Source: Bigelowiella natans CCMP2755 (taxonomy: Eukaryota; Cercozoa; Chlorarachniophyceae). Taken from it: a stretch of DNA of 64,000 nt. Location: contig ADNK01002519.1 of NCBI GenBank assembly GCA_000320545.1, forward strand, positions 207,001 through 271,000, written 5' to 3'. Each line of letters opens with the position of its first letter. Positions within the stretch are counted from its first letter, which is position 1. The notes below the pieces were generated by a model that saw only the letters and a list, made by a program, of their open reading frames with translations, was not told the origin of the DNA and did no database searches. Positions 22,857 to 35,794 of the stretch are shown here, piece after piece. The translations under genes were made by a program, and so were the position numbers.

Positions 22857-23519
22857 GTATATTCAACCCGCCGCGTATGTGCACAGCCTTCGTATTATTT
22901 GATCAACAAAAAAAATTCAATTGTGCATCATGCGATCTTAAACGCTAGCCGTGATCAGGCAGGGTGCGGCGCTGCTACATCCTCCTACGTGATGTACGCA
23001 CATGTATAGCTGCATTAGTAACTGCCAAAGTAACGACCAAAAGCTGCATATATGCGTTGTCACTTCGGCGGCGCGTTTATTAGCCACGATTTAGTGAAGT
23101 CATGAACTTATTACTATTTAATTTGTTAACAAACACTCATGTAAGAAGCACACGTTTCTAAAAGCTTTTACATGCGTAGGTCAGCCTAAAGGCCGCAAGT
23201 GCCCCAGATGTGAACTTTGCTATATGTTGCAGGGTATGCATGGCATATACAGCGCATGCAAGCACAGCAGGGCCCCGTCTCCTTACGTGGTTGTCTTCTA
23301 TATAGCTGTGCACAATAGATAAAATTCGTTGTGCTTCAACATTGCAGTGAAATTATTCAGACTGAGAATCCAACTTCAAATGCCGTCGTCATTGCGATTA
23401 CTGTGCATGATGTTTAGTTACTTGCTGGACTTGTGTCATCAAACTGCGTCTTGTTCCTGCTCGGCACTCTTGAGGTGTTTTCGGAAAACAAGATGCTTCA
23501 CATCCGAATGCGATCGCAG
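22496..23519. other. tail-to-tail intergenic region, TGCA/GCATGC-rich
   Basis: Between the membrane protein (+) and MFS transporter (-). It contains GTGCATGCAC at 22729-22738, a (GT)n tract at 22821-22852, and GTATGCATGGCATATAC near 23234 followed by GCGCATGCAAGC. No gene is seen. Confidence 0.55.
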
Positions 23520-24496
23520 TTAGCACTGACAAGGGAAAGTACCAAATTCAAACACATCATTACTACCCACTTCATCATTGCTATTAATATCATCACCTGC
23601 ACCGAGTATGACCGTGGTAGAAATCCAAATGCAACACGAAGAGAACGATACGCGTGATGTGACCTCGCTGCCGAGGAAGGGGCCTACACGATTGTAGATT
23701 ATGGCGGTATCTAGAAACACGTAGCAAGGAATTTACCTAGAGCAAAGCCAACGCTAACGAAGAATTGAGAAACCCCAGCTACTGTTGCAGACACGTCCTC
23801 ATCCGTCACCCCTGGTCACCAACATGACGATATTTAGCTAGATCATTCAAGAGTATGAGGAGAAACGATGGAATAGAAGAGAAAATGAAGGATAGCGGAT
23901 GATGAAGAAAGAAAATCCATGAAAGTTTTTTTTGAATTTCTTCCTTTGAGTGTGATATGTGGACAAATTTACGTGGCTGAGAGGAAATATATTCAAGCTT
24001 TAACTCATTAGTCATCATTGTAATCGCAACTACCACCGCCGCCACCAAAAGGCCTTCACCGTGAAAACAATAATCTAAAGATACGACGTAGGATGGTGAC
24101 CTCGGAGAGTGACAGTCAACGCTAGCACAACTGGGAGGTACGTGAAGGCTTGCCCTACCCCCAAAAGAGCGAGGGCTCCAAGCTTTTCGGATACGCAACA
24201 AAGAGAACAGAAAATAGATCATGAAGAAGAAGAAGAAGATGGAGAAACAAAGCTTGCCACTTGTCAGTCATTATTATTATCATTATTATGTGACACGACT
24301 ATGTCCAATCGGTGCTATCACTGTAAATGTTACCTCAAAGGGAATGTAATTTGATGCAAGGAGAATCAGTGCTGCTGCAAGTAGTCCCATACCAAAGTAC
24401 ATAGCTCCAAGATTCCAGCAATCGCTAGCGTGATGCCTACGGATGTATTACGAATAGATAGTTTTTAGCATTTTTAATTTTACTATTTTTTGTTTG

Positions 24497-24538
<42 letters not shown>

Positions 24539-26385
24539 GTGTGTGTTTGTGTGGTCATGTTAAAATGTGTACATTGTTGCCTTTAACTTATCCTTTCAAA
24601 AGGAATAAAGTGCTATTATTTTGGGTGATTGGTCAATCCTTTTCGCCTCTCTAATGGTTGAGGATGGCTTTACCTTTTGGCAAGAATGCCAACAACGGCG
24701 GTGGCCAAAATATAGCAAAAAGACATGACCGCAAAAAACCCTCCTGATGTACGTGATTGGTAAGTTTCGATGATGATAATTGATGATGAGGACGATGATT
24801 GATGATGATGATGGTGATGATGATTGGATGTGATACGACATGCTCTCATATGAAAATACCTGTCGCCATTTGACCAAGATTATTTGCATCTCGCAGACGT
24901 TTCTCAAGAATAGGGTCAATAAAAGTCCATGCTACTCCAGCAACCTGTGTCGTAGTACAAGCTACTAAATAATGCTGCCTAGAATCTATAGTACAGGGAT
25001 GATGCATGTTGTGATTCACAAACAGCTATTATCAAGCTCTCTATTCTTCTTGCCAAGTATTTTCCGCTTACCAGGAGGTCAAAACATAGAAGAGACAAAA
25101 ATGGACTTCTGAGAAAAACAGATGTAAATCCAACGACCGACGAGCTTCCTTCTCTGGCCTCCTGATTGGGATCACTCTTCTCTCTCAATGCTGCTTCTTT
25201 TGGGGGAGGTGTTGATGGTAGAAAGGCCATCCCTGAATATGAACAAGAAAACTCAGTTTTCTTCGAAAGAAAGTTGTTACTGATTTGTGGGGGAAAACCG
25301 CTGATCATGAGGAGGCTGAGCCCTATGAAAGTCGTCTTGTAACCACCGATCGTGAATAGATAGCTGCAAGAGATGTATCATTGCATAAGCTAGATTATCA
25401 TGAGAGCGGCTAAAATGTTCTTACACCTTCCAAGCATTGGACCAATACATAGTCCCACAGAGCCCTTTGATTCATATATTCATGTGCAGTTCTCAGTATT
25501 TCTCCGATAATGATGATAGGACATTTTGACAAAATGTTAGGCGTTATTGAGCTTATAGGAGAGTACTGCGGTTTCGAAGACTGAAAGATTTTGTCCTAAG
25601 TGTTCTAGATTCGATGACTACACACAAAACAATGTATCAAGACTGCGAATACAGATTTCATCCATCACATGAGAAATAAATAAGTGATTTCACCTGCATG
25701 ATGCATGTGTTGCCGCCAATCATTATCCCACAGGAAGATAGCCCCGAGAGGCCCCGGAGAATCAGCGCGCTGGCCACGAATGTAGCTGTGTGGTGTCGGC
25801 AATAGAATGTAAACGCCATCATACCTAAAAGCCATAATCATAGTCAACAGAGCCAGCAATATTCACATAAAGTTTCTTGAATTCTCTGCTTTACCGTTTG
25901 TGATCAGAAGGCAAACGAGGCACCCGCGCACGAGGGTAACAGCCCCTATCCGTGGCGTCAAAGTCACAGCTGCAGGAGTTGATATGATCATGAGCGTTTG
26001 ATATGCCGAAAAGATCAATCCAATCGAGAGATCGGACACGCCAAACTCGGCAACCTGAATGCAAAGTAATATTGGTTTCAATTACGGTGCTACATCCAGA
26101 AACAAAAATTACCTGTGAGGGAAAGAACGAGGAAGGCAGCGTTTGAACCATTCCAGAGAGACACCAAGCCCAGCATATAGCGACTACGTGTCCATTTGGC
26201 ATGCTTTTCTTCCCGTTTACTTCATCTCCTCCTGTTCACGTCGTCAGCCCTTCAATTCATAATCAACACAGCATAAGGGATTTATGATAGCATGTACCAG
26301 CGTTGTCGTCCAGTGCATGATAGTTCGTATTCCCTTCTTCATCGTCCCATTGATCTTGGCTTCTGATCGCACCTTTGTCCACCAT
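23520..26385 (-). CDS. major facilitator superfamily transporter
   Basis: Membrane carrier with about 12 helices; substrate unknown. The first four exons close in phase: 26385-26298, 26231-26113, 26054-25895 and 25824-25694. They encode an acidic N-terminal tail, TM1 (VVAICWAWCLSGMVQ), then GVSDLSIGLIFSAYQTLM, TLTPRIGAVTLVRGCLVCLL with the MFS-type R/G loop, and LILRGLSGLSSCGIMIGG. Later segments are less exactly bounded: SVFLRSPFLSLLCFDLLV (about 25110), VAGVAWTFIDPILEKRL (about 24930), GFFAVMSFCYILATAVVGIL (about 24720), EGLLVAAVVVAI (about 24040), VTDEDVSATVAGVSQFFVSV (about 23790), and a last exon with NRVGPFLGSEVTSRVSF (about 23690), the 'GPxxGG'-type motif before TM12. A (TA)n tract at 24501-24535 lies in an intron. 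I infer a drug/vesicular-amine-like subfamily only loosely. Confidence 0.72.
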
Positions 26386-26548
26386 TATTCGGTCGTTCTC
26401 CTAGTACTCAGAGGGGTCCTCGTGGGAGGACGAGTTACTCTGGTTCGTAGGCTATTTACACCTACGACATTCATATATTTGTTGTCGCATAAAATAACGC
26501 AGGTGTTTTTAATATTTTCGACATTGCTATTTTGGTAAAAATATTTAG
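26386..26548. promoter_or_regulatory. short head-to-head start region
   Basis: Only about 160 bp separates the start codons of the MFS gene (-) and the TGA-containing gene (+); both promoters must lie here or overlap coding sequence. Confidence 0.4.
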
Positions 26549-27597
26549 ATGTTTTCAGGGCTATGGAGAACCCAGAAATGCGCACGTATCGATATTTACT
26601 CTACGAATAAGAGTATTCAGGGAGGGCAAATCTTCCGAAATTTCTCATCAGAGTGCGAATCCATGTAGGATTTCATTGCGACATGGAAATATTGATGTCG
26701 TAGGGAAAGATTGTATTAATACGAAGATTCTGGCTCATAAATTTAACTCTGAAGATTCTCTGAACGCTGTGAGCACACATCGATTCTCTCTGACGGCTTT
26801 AACTAAAGATTACTTTGGGTTATGGTGAGCCTACCTTGATGCATCGTAGTTACACCCACGGCAGCACACCGGATATGCGTGTGTCAGGCGGTTCTAAGTG
26901 CTTGTTTGTCCAACGTGCTCCAGTCTCGGTCATCATACTACTGTCAGCTTATCATCTTTCTAATCGCTGGATTTCACCGGAAACGCGGAGGCAGCTTGCA
27001 ACTCAATCCCCCATGCGCTATAAAGATTCTGCACTGGTTGCAAGGCGAGTACGGTTGTTTCCTGTGAAAAGAGGGAAGTCTGGCGAGTTGTTCAGAAGTT
27101 CTCCTCGAGGCAAACCGTTGGTGGATAGTACTATTCTGCGACAAAAGCACTCCAGAACACTGGCCGCATCCTCTCAACAGCAAGATCCAAGTTGGTGGTA
27201 AGTGGCGATACCATTATGAAGATGCCCGCATTGTTGCAGCGGTGTGTAGATGATGCTTGTCCTTCACCCAGGAAACACCTCGAAAGCTAAAATGCTTGAA
27301 TGCCTGAATTCTCCGATTAGGGTGGGTTATGAGCACCCAAGCCTTAGACGAGTGGCATCCGAAAGAGCAGATAATTATCTGTCACGGTACTACTACTACT
27401 ACTACTAAATTTGTTCACTTTCATCATAAATCAAATACGACTAAACATGTTGTTTTGACAACGGCAGCGGCATGTGGGAGGACGTGAATCTATCGTCTCG
27501 GAGATGGTTTGTGCCCGCAGAGGTGTCATCGTCGTTCGAAGTTATGAGCCTCTCAGTCTTCTCGCCCAAAGATTCCAAACACCATCCGAAGTATTGA
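26549..27597 (+). CDS. unknown protein with an in-frame TGA (CxxU motif) or an 18-nt intron
   Basis: Five exons with closing phases: 26549-26664, 26809-26824 (a 16-nt microexon), 26888-27197, 27272-27386 and 27468-27597. The reading is continuous over 228 codons except for one TGA at 27065-27067, codon 104, in the context Cys-Phe-Leu-TGA. Either it encodes selenocysteine (a CxxU redox motif), or an 18-nt GT-AG segment (27054-27071, exactly 3n) containing it is spliced out, or the gene is broken. Upstream is a hydrophobic stretch (ILLWVMAVLSACLSNV, then QLIIFLIAGF); downstream is NRWWIVLFCDKSTPEHWPHP and a charged C-terminus. No family is recognised, and I cannot confirm a thioredoxin-like fold. 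A convincing SECIS hairpin is not obvious by eye in the 3' sequence, though GAGAA/TTCTC arms flank an ATGATGA there. Confidence 0.45.
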
Positions 27598-27782
27598 GAA
27601 TGATGAGCCTGAATCTTATCGCTCCCGCTGCAAAAGCTAAAATGCGTCTTGGACTTTGCATTTCGTGCGTTGAGCAGGTTCTCTGAAGCGATAAAAGCAC
27701 GTTATAAGGCATGCAAGGTTGTTGCTAAAGTGTTAGTTTTGACCGTGTAGAATACTATGCAAAAAGCTACGTTTCCGCTGGG

Positions 27783-27823
<41 letters not shown>

Positions 27824-28250
27824 AACACATACACATACATATGTTATTAAAATCTATTGTGTGCGTGCGTGTGAATGTTTACTTTTAAATATATGCACAT
27901 ATGATAGGTGGGAGACTCGTTTGGTCCTACGTGGTCAACGCATTGGTTCAAAATCAAGTTGAGACTGCCTCCAAAGCAAGAAAACAAAGGTGAAGGGCGC
28001 TCACATATGACAGATGGTGATGGGTATCTCTGAAACATCTTTCGTAAGAATAGAGGAAAGATACAGAATGAGAAACAGGATGATAATTATATCCGATTTC
28101 ACTCTTAGCAGTGTAAACGGGTTACTTTAGTAATTCTTTGATGACCTTCTCCCCCCCCCCATCTCAACCATTTGTTTAGGAAGAATACCGTGCTTGCACT
28201 TTGATACGGAATCGGAAGGGTGGGAGCATCAAACACATCATCAATGAACG

Positions 28251-28286
<36 letters not shown>

Positions 28287-28712
28287 GGGTGTTGTTGGTG
28301 TACTACTACACTGATCCATTCCAATCACATAGTTTCAAAAAACTGCATGTTGCTTGTGTTACTCTGTAGGTTGATTTTCAGCGAGGAGGGGGTAATACGC
28401 ACCAGCTCCTTTAACGAGGAAGAACAAAGCAATTCTCGTTACGCTCTCTATCAGTTGAGCTCTTTGCTTTTAAGAGCTGATAACAGAACACGGCATATCC
28501 GATTAAGTTTTTACACATGCATTCTTTTCATCCCTACCACAGTAATCATGCACACTGATAAAACAGCATGTAGTGTAGTAGTAGTAGTAGTAGTAGTAGT
28601 AGTTGTAGTGGTAATACAAGTAGTTCTAAAAAAACATTGATGTATTCTCCCCCTCGCCCCCCCCCTTTTCTTCTCCCAATTTTTCGAATAAGGTCCCTCT
28701 GCAAGCACTCAC
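27598..28712. other. 3' region, (CA)n and (ATA)n tracts, possible unresolved exons
   Basis: Holds (CA)n at 27785-27820 and (ATA)n at 28255-28286. Minus-strand stretches near 28020-27900, 28245-28185 and 28470-28380 are open and could be exons of the gene starting at 28827, but I could not join them in phase. Confidence 0.3.
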
Positions 28713-28827
28713 TGGAGGGCAAAGGACAGAGAGAAGAACGGAGTTTTTCCTTGACAGATTCCAGGTCATTCATCGGTCGTTCGTAGTACTCCTCCCTATT
28801 ATCTGTGAGAGTTATCGAAGAAGACAT
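28713..28827 (-). CDS. possible first exon of an unresolved minus-strand gene
   Basis: ATG at 28827, 38 codons (beginning MSSSITLTDNREEYYERP) and a strong GTGAGT donor at 28712. It lies head-to-head with the alpha-mannosidase gene, fitting the alternating layout. The downstream exons are not identified and the product is unknown. Confidence 0.3.
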
Positions 28828-28943
28828 CTGTCACTGCATTTTATGGATGATCATATAAATACGGGTTGCTGCTCAGATACTCCGCAGCGAGGAAACACGA
28901 TTATGAACGTGAAAAACAACGCAGTATCTTGGGTTGTGTTTGC

Positions 28944-28946
<3 letters not shown>

Positions 28947-28980
<34 letters not shown>
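28947..28980. repeat. (CT)n microsatellite
   Basis: Dinucleotide tract in the head-to-head region upstream of the mannosidase start; similar (CT)n at 29616-29650 in its intron. Confidence 0.9.
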
Positions 28981-28984
<4 letters not shown>

Positions 28985-29059
28985 ACCCTCTGGATATTCT
29001 TCTATTAGAATGCAGAGGAGGAGGAGAAGGAGGGCACGATAGTGACTTTGTACATTGAG

Positions 29060-29611
29060 ATGGCAGCAAATCAGTAAGAAGGAGGGGGGACAATGAGGGG
29101 AGCACTATTACTCTAGGACATTTATTATAGCTTAGACACTGTTATTCTCACATGCTAGTTTGATGATTTATGTGTGCAGTATGTTTGGCGCTGGGAAGGG
29201 CAACGATATTCTCCCTACAGATCCTAATCGCTTCTTCGTCGTTCGAGCCGCTCATGTGATGATGATTATCATGATAGTGATGATGCCTGATAGCTTTGGC
29301 GCATTTATAGTTACATAGGTCATAGCTATAACATCGTTATCATCACCATCTTCTTCTTCTTCTTCTTCTTCTTCTTCATATCTACCGTTGTTGCATCGTC
29401 AGGTGTCATGGTTTGATGAGAAAGCGTACAGAATATACTGGGATATGCTAACGCTGAGAGACATGGCCAAACACCTGACCGACCACTCTCCTTCGACTTC
29501 AAGATCTCAGCGCGCTCTAAGGGTGCTGCTACTACTAACCAATTGCTTCAAAACACATCATCATCATCATTATTATCATCATCATCATTCACCAAATCGT
29601 GCTCACCTTTC

Positions 29612-29654
<43 letters not shown>

Positions 29655-30744
29655 CTGTAAAATTTCATCTCTTACCTTTCGAATCCCCCCCCCCCCCCCT
29701 TTCCTTCCCTAAATTAGCTGGTGAACGAAGGTGTGAATAGCCGGGTGGGGACTTCAGCCAGCATCGCTCCAAAAGTCGCTTTCCTATTCTCTTTAAGCAA
29801 TTGATATTTCTCCTCCCCCTCCTTACTACCAACTCCGATAATTGTCCTTGCTCACATCCAACAACTTGGTGATGAAGATAATTAGTTTCCAGATTGCATA
29901 GGGAGGTTGTTGCATAAGAAGGGGGGGGGGGGGTTGGCATTTTACGATATTCTAAATCTTATCGAGTTATTTCCAAAATTCCTTCTCTGAAACTTCCTGA
30001 TTGTGCTGCAAATTCATCCTTGGTAGGCCTCTGTGGAGGAGGAAATCCGCAGATTCCTCAGCACCCCAAATCACGATATAGACCATACGATCTATGCTGC
30101 GGTGCTGCCATAACACTATAATGAGAGATCTAAACAAGAGCTGAATATTTTATACGAGATAAAGCCTTTATCTCCTTACCTGTGATGGATGTTATTGCAG
30201 GGCCATTGCCATATCGATACTGCGTGGCTTTGGCCATACAGAGAAACTCGACGGTGCCTATCTCATGTTGTCGTCATCATTGTTGTTGTTTTTTTGTGCT
30301 CTCACTTGAATAAATAGCAAACTGTCTTGGTGTGATAAGCTTCATCTGGTCATTGCCGATATGCTAGTTGGAACTCCGCAATCATCATCATCATCATCAT
30401 CATCATCATAATCTCTCTCCCCGTCGGTGCGTGGCTTTGATCGTTCTTGTTTGTAGAAAGTGTGTGCGAAGTTGGGTGACTCAAATGGACCTTGCGCGAA
30501 GATACCCTGGCTATATGTATAACAAAATGATGCATGTCTACTTTTCTCTGTCTCTTCTCCCCCCCCCCCTTTTGTTACAGCCCATCAGTTGTGTCAAAGA
30601 TCATTAACAAAACGCCCAAAATATATCGATATTTTCCCCGTTAAATTTGTCATTCTATTAAAATGGCCTCTCAATAGCGAGTCGTTCGAATTTCAAAAGA
30701 GACCAAAGATATATATGCGTTAATATAGTATCCATGATGATATA

Positions 30745-30778
<34 letters not shown>

Positions 30779-32876
30779 TGCTCTTGTTAGATTCACTTTA
30801 TCTCAACCGCAGCAGCTGCAATGGGTTAAGGTACACAAATAGTGGTGTTCCTCATAGACTCAGCGAATGGCAATAATATATTCGTCTAGATCATAGCATA
30901 TATCTCTCATAAATCGGTAAATACATCCCTATTGCGTGATTATTGACTATTCTCTTCACCTCTCCCCCCCCCCCCCCCCCCCCCTCCTCCTCCTCCTCCC
31001 TCCTCCTCCTCCTGCTTTTGGTGGTGGTAATGGCTTTCAAAGGATGATTTTCCTGAGGTGTTTAGACGCATTGTAGAGTGCTCTAAGAATGGGTCCTTTG
31101 TGCCACTGGGGGCTACGTGGATAGAGATGGATGCAAACATTCCAAGCGGAGAGTCATTTTGCAGGTAATACTACTACTGCTACTACTACTACTACGGGTA
31201 GTACTAGTAATTATCATTGCCCTTCTTGTCCTCTTACACGAATCTAAGTTTGTGCGCGCACGCATGTTTAGTCGTTTGCTATTGTTCTGTGGCTACTTGT
31301 CGTGATTTGTTGTTAAATGACACATCATGATGGATGCCAATGGACTCGATGATGACGACGATGACGATGACAACGATGATGATGGCGCTTAAGGCAATTT
31401 CTATATGGACAACGATTCTTTCGAGAGCACTTTGGCAACTACACGTCCGTGTTCTGGCTGCCGGATACGTTTGGGTATTTTCTGCTCAGAATTCTGCCTA
31501 ACACATTGAGTTTTAAAACGATTTTCCCCAATCTATGTCATCGATTTCGCTGTCGCAGCCCCTCCCCCATTCCCCGTGATCGCCTCGTTGAATACCTTGT
31601 GTCTTTTTGATACGTTTGATCTTACAGCTGCTGCTCTCGTGACATCATTTGTCGTTGTTTTGCATAATGTGCGACAGATATTCATGCCAGCTGCCTCAGA
31701 TCTGCAGAAATGCTGGCGTGAGGTATTCTTGATACAAGCAGATAATTTACAAGTATTTGTACTGCTGTGTAGGCCATGCGCCCTATACATGTGATTGTTG
31801 TTATGGATGTTGTTGGTACAATATAGATATTTTCTGACGCAAAAGCTCTCATGGAACCTCATCAACAAGTTTCCCCACCACTCCTTCAATGTGAGCGCAA
31901 ACGAATCAATGATGAGATGAAAGAAATGCGACTGCTGTGTAGAATCTGTCGCATATAAATCTTTGCTGTTGTTGTTGTTGTTCAGTGGGTTGGACTTGAC
32001 GGCTCCTCCATCCTTACACATTTTCCTCCAGCCAACACGTAGTAGCATGACACTGCGCACATCGACACAACAAATGCTCTTAACAACGGCAGTGATGATG
32101 ATAACGATGATGATGATGATGATGACGACGATGGTAAAAAGCATTACATAATGCCCCTTTCAGGTACGTTGACTCTGCAGATGTGGGAAGTGCCCTCTAC
32201 AATCTAAAGAACTACAAGCAAAAGGCAGTCAGCAAGGAGTCGATGATGCTCTTTGGCCATGGAGATGGTGCTGTTCAGTCTAAATAGCAATTTCATTCGT
32301 TGCCCTTGTATCCAACATATTCCATCGATATCATCGTCATCATCAGCAGCAGCAGCATTGCTCTCATCATCGTCGACTTTTCTTCTTCTCTACGATTTGA
32401 ACATTAAGGGGGAGGGGGACCAACAATGGAGCACTTGGAAAGAGTGGGAAGGATTGCTAACACTTCGGGTAAATTATCTATCGACGGATAAATATCATTT
32501 GCGTTTATGTTTATGAATACACGTCATCCAAATGTGTGTAGGAATGCCATGGGTGAAGATGGCGTCTCCACAGAGCTTCTTCGAGGCCCTTGAAGAGAGG
32601 TATTAGCATGTGATATGTGTCTACAAGATCATGCGTGTTTGCAAAGGGATTGCATTGAATTGGCCATGATTATCATCCATCTTCTTCCACTTGCTGCTAT
32701 TAAACAAAGAACATCGTTGTTGCCCGAGTGGACCGGAGAGCTTTATCTTGAGCTTCATAGAGGAACATACACAACACACGTCGGATTGATGAGAAGAAGA
32801 AGAAGAAGAAGAAGAAGAAGAAGAAGAAGCAGAGCATATGCACATTAGTTTATGTTAAATACCTGTGGTTTCACGT

Positions 32877-32917
<41 letters not shown>

Positions 32918-35762
32918 CACGGGCAGGGCGATATCAAAAAAGCCAATAGAGAGGCTGAAAGAATGCTACGAGACATCGAGATCTTCCACGCTCCTTTTTC
33001 GGTAATCATCAAATGAAACGCATGATCATCATCATCATCATCATCATCATCATTGTCATTGTCATCTCACGATATATGTATATGCAATCACAGTAGGTTT
33101 TGCATATGAGCATATAATATAAATAATCGTAAAGCTATCGGTGTTTCTTCATAGGGATTTTGAGTAATCTCTCACTTGCAGAGTCAAATTGCCTTTCTTG
33201 CATAAATCAATTTTCAGATGAACAATGGGGATAAGGAAACGTTAGATGCTCTATGGAAGGATGTGCTTCTCAATCAGGTAGTAAGTACCTCTAGTGAGAA
33301 AGAAGAAGAAGAAGATAATACACTCATTTTTTGATCTATATCTATTGACCCCCCCATCTCTCGTTGCCCTATTCTGCTGATACAACCCCTCGCTAAAAAA
33401 CACATTATTCACGTAAAAAGTTTCACGATGTCCTCCCCGGAACTGCCATTGAAGAGGTTATGATGTTGGCCAGAGAACTTGCCGTTCCCCTCCCCCCTGT
33501 CTTCTCTTCATCGTTTCCCTTCTACTGAGCTCAGTTGTTGACGTAAATAAATAGCATATGTTGTATCTGATTCACATCTTAAAGCGATTTCGTGCTCCTT
33601 CATTCAGGCCATGGTTGATGCGATGAATATCTACCGTCGAGTGTTCAGCAAAGGTGTTTGTGCGGTTACGCGTGTAGGTGTTAAAACCATGTCATGTGTT
33701 GCTGCCGTCTTTGAGTAAAAGAGCGAAAGATGGGTGGAGGGGGTTACTGAATACACTCGTGAGCCCCTTGCGGATTCTTTAAATATCAGCAAAACTGCCA
33801 GAGGATGGCAGTGTGAGAACGATTACAGAGCTTCTTGTTTTTCACACAATTCATGTATACCCAACAACGCCCTTCCCTCTTATTTGCCCCAATCTGGGCA
33901 ATCAGGCTCTCCAATGGAACTGTCTGGAATGGAACGTTTCTGCCACAAAGTCGCAGCAGCAGTGCTATGGAAGAACAATACCGAGATATCACGAGCAGGA
34001 TCATCATCCTCTGTGGATGGCAACCTTGCCGCCTCTTCCAATGATGATGACAGCAATGCTATGAATGGGAGGAGATCGCCGCTACACCTCCAGCAGCTAA
34101 TGGCAGTTGTCAATACGCTCAATTGGGTGGTTCATCTTTCCCCGACTTTCTTTTGCCTGCTCTCTCATCCTTTCTTTCTCTCTTTCTCTCTTGTGTGTGT
34201 TTTGTGTGCATGCGTGTATATGTGTGTTCTCTCTTTCTCTCTTGTGTGTTTTTTGTGTGCATGCGTGTATATGTGTGTACGCACTTTTTCATGCTGCCAA
34301 AGCCGTGTTGTTGCCCGTTTAAGTCTCAAACGATGAGCGAAATGCACATTGCCGTCGTCCAAAACACTTGAATGGAACAGCTAATGAAAACGAGGGAGGG
34401 GGAGAAAGAGGAGGAGAGGAGAACTCTCTCTTCTTAATTCGCAAATATATTCCTTCAGCTTCTATCGGCTGTTGTGAATGCATCGTAGCTATTAACGATG
34501 TGCTGCTTTTAGGATCGCTCAGAAGTGGTGGAAATTGATCAAGTAAGCTCATCAAGGACGTCCTCGACTATGCCCTCTTCATCGTCCTCATCCGACAACG
34601 CCGACGAAGACCATGATGGCCACAAAGATGAACATCAGAACCACGGCAGCACCACACGGCTTGCTTATGTCTCCGCTCCTTCGGTTGGAGTCTCTGTAAT
34701 CGACGAAGACTTCATCTCCAATGATGGTGAGAAGAGTAATGGCAGAGAGGATCGAATATATAAATCTAACACATGTACATGTACGTCAACTCATTGACCC
34801 GTCGCGTCATCCTTAGACAATAGCATCGAGGATCGAGTCAAGGTCACTGAGACTCCCAAGGAAATCATCATGCAAAACAGCCTTGTGTCCCTCACGGTAC
34901 CTAACAGTAGCAGCGTGCAGATAGTCTATTATTGGTGTTTTTTCCTCTCACGGAGCATATTCATCTCACCTCACTCACTCCCGCTACCGCCCCCCCCCCC
35001 CTCCAAACATAGGTGTGTAAGAGAACTGGTCGTGTGTTATCAATGCAAGACAAACGATCTGACGAAAGGGAAGTGTTGGTAATAATATGAGAGAATGATT
35101 AACAACTAGTTTGCATCCAGTGCCGGGCATTAATATTACTATATACACACAGAACGACAGCTGTACAACGCACAAGAACACAAAAACATGCTGAAGAAAT
35201 AATTCTATATGTCTTCTTAGATGCACGGGGGTGGCAATGTATTCAGTCTTTACGATGATATTCCTCTTTTCTGGTAGTATTTTGAGGACAAACGTCGTCG
35301 TCATCATCATCGGCATAACCTTTGCGTATGATGATGTAGGGACGCCTGGGATCTTGAGATATACCATTTTCAGACAAGACAGGTAGTGGGGGGGGGGCTA
35401 TTAAAAACACTCCTTGTTTAGATATAAATCGTTGTCTCCGCTGCTTATTTCGCTATCATCCTAAGGAATTCTTCAGTAACAACGACGTAGACAGAGAAGT
35501 TTTCTACGATAAGAATCCATGCACTTATACTTATGCTGCAACTTCATAGGAAATTGACAAAGCGACTTCAGTGTCCTTGATACAAGACCACGAATTGCAG
35601 GCCAAAGTCCAAGTTAAAATGCATGTTGGCAGCACATCTCTCCTTACACAGGTACGATTTACCCACCCACGTCACTCATTTTCTTCATGTCGATACGACC
35701 GAGAAACGAATGTCTATTTGCTATCTGATTCGTTGCGTATAAGGGGATGTTGGCGGCAGATA

Positions 35763-35794
<32 letters not shown>

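Noticed and set aside
27468-27740. Long minus-strand open stretch opposite the last exon of the TGA gene
   Set aside because: No start, splice partner or motif; the plus-strand exon joins in phase at both ends.
31533-32144. 203-aa minus frame with a hydrophobic [11 protein letters not shown] end
   Set aside because: It is the reverse of mannosidase exons and a (GAT)n tract.
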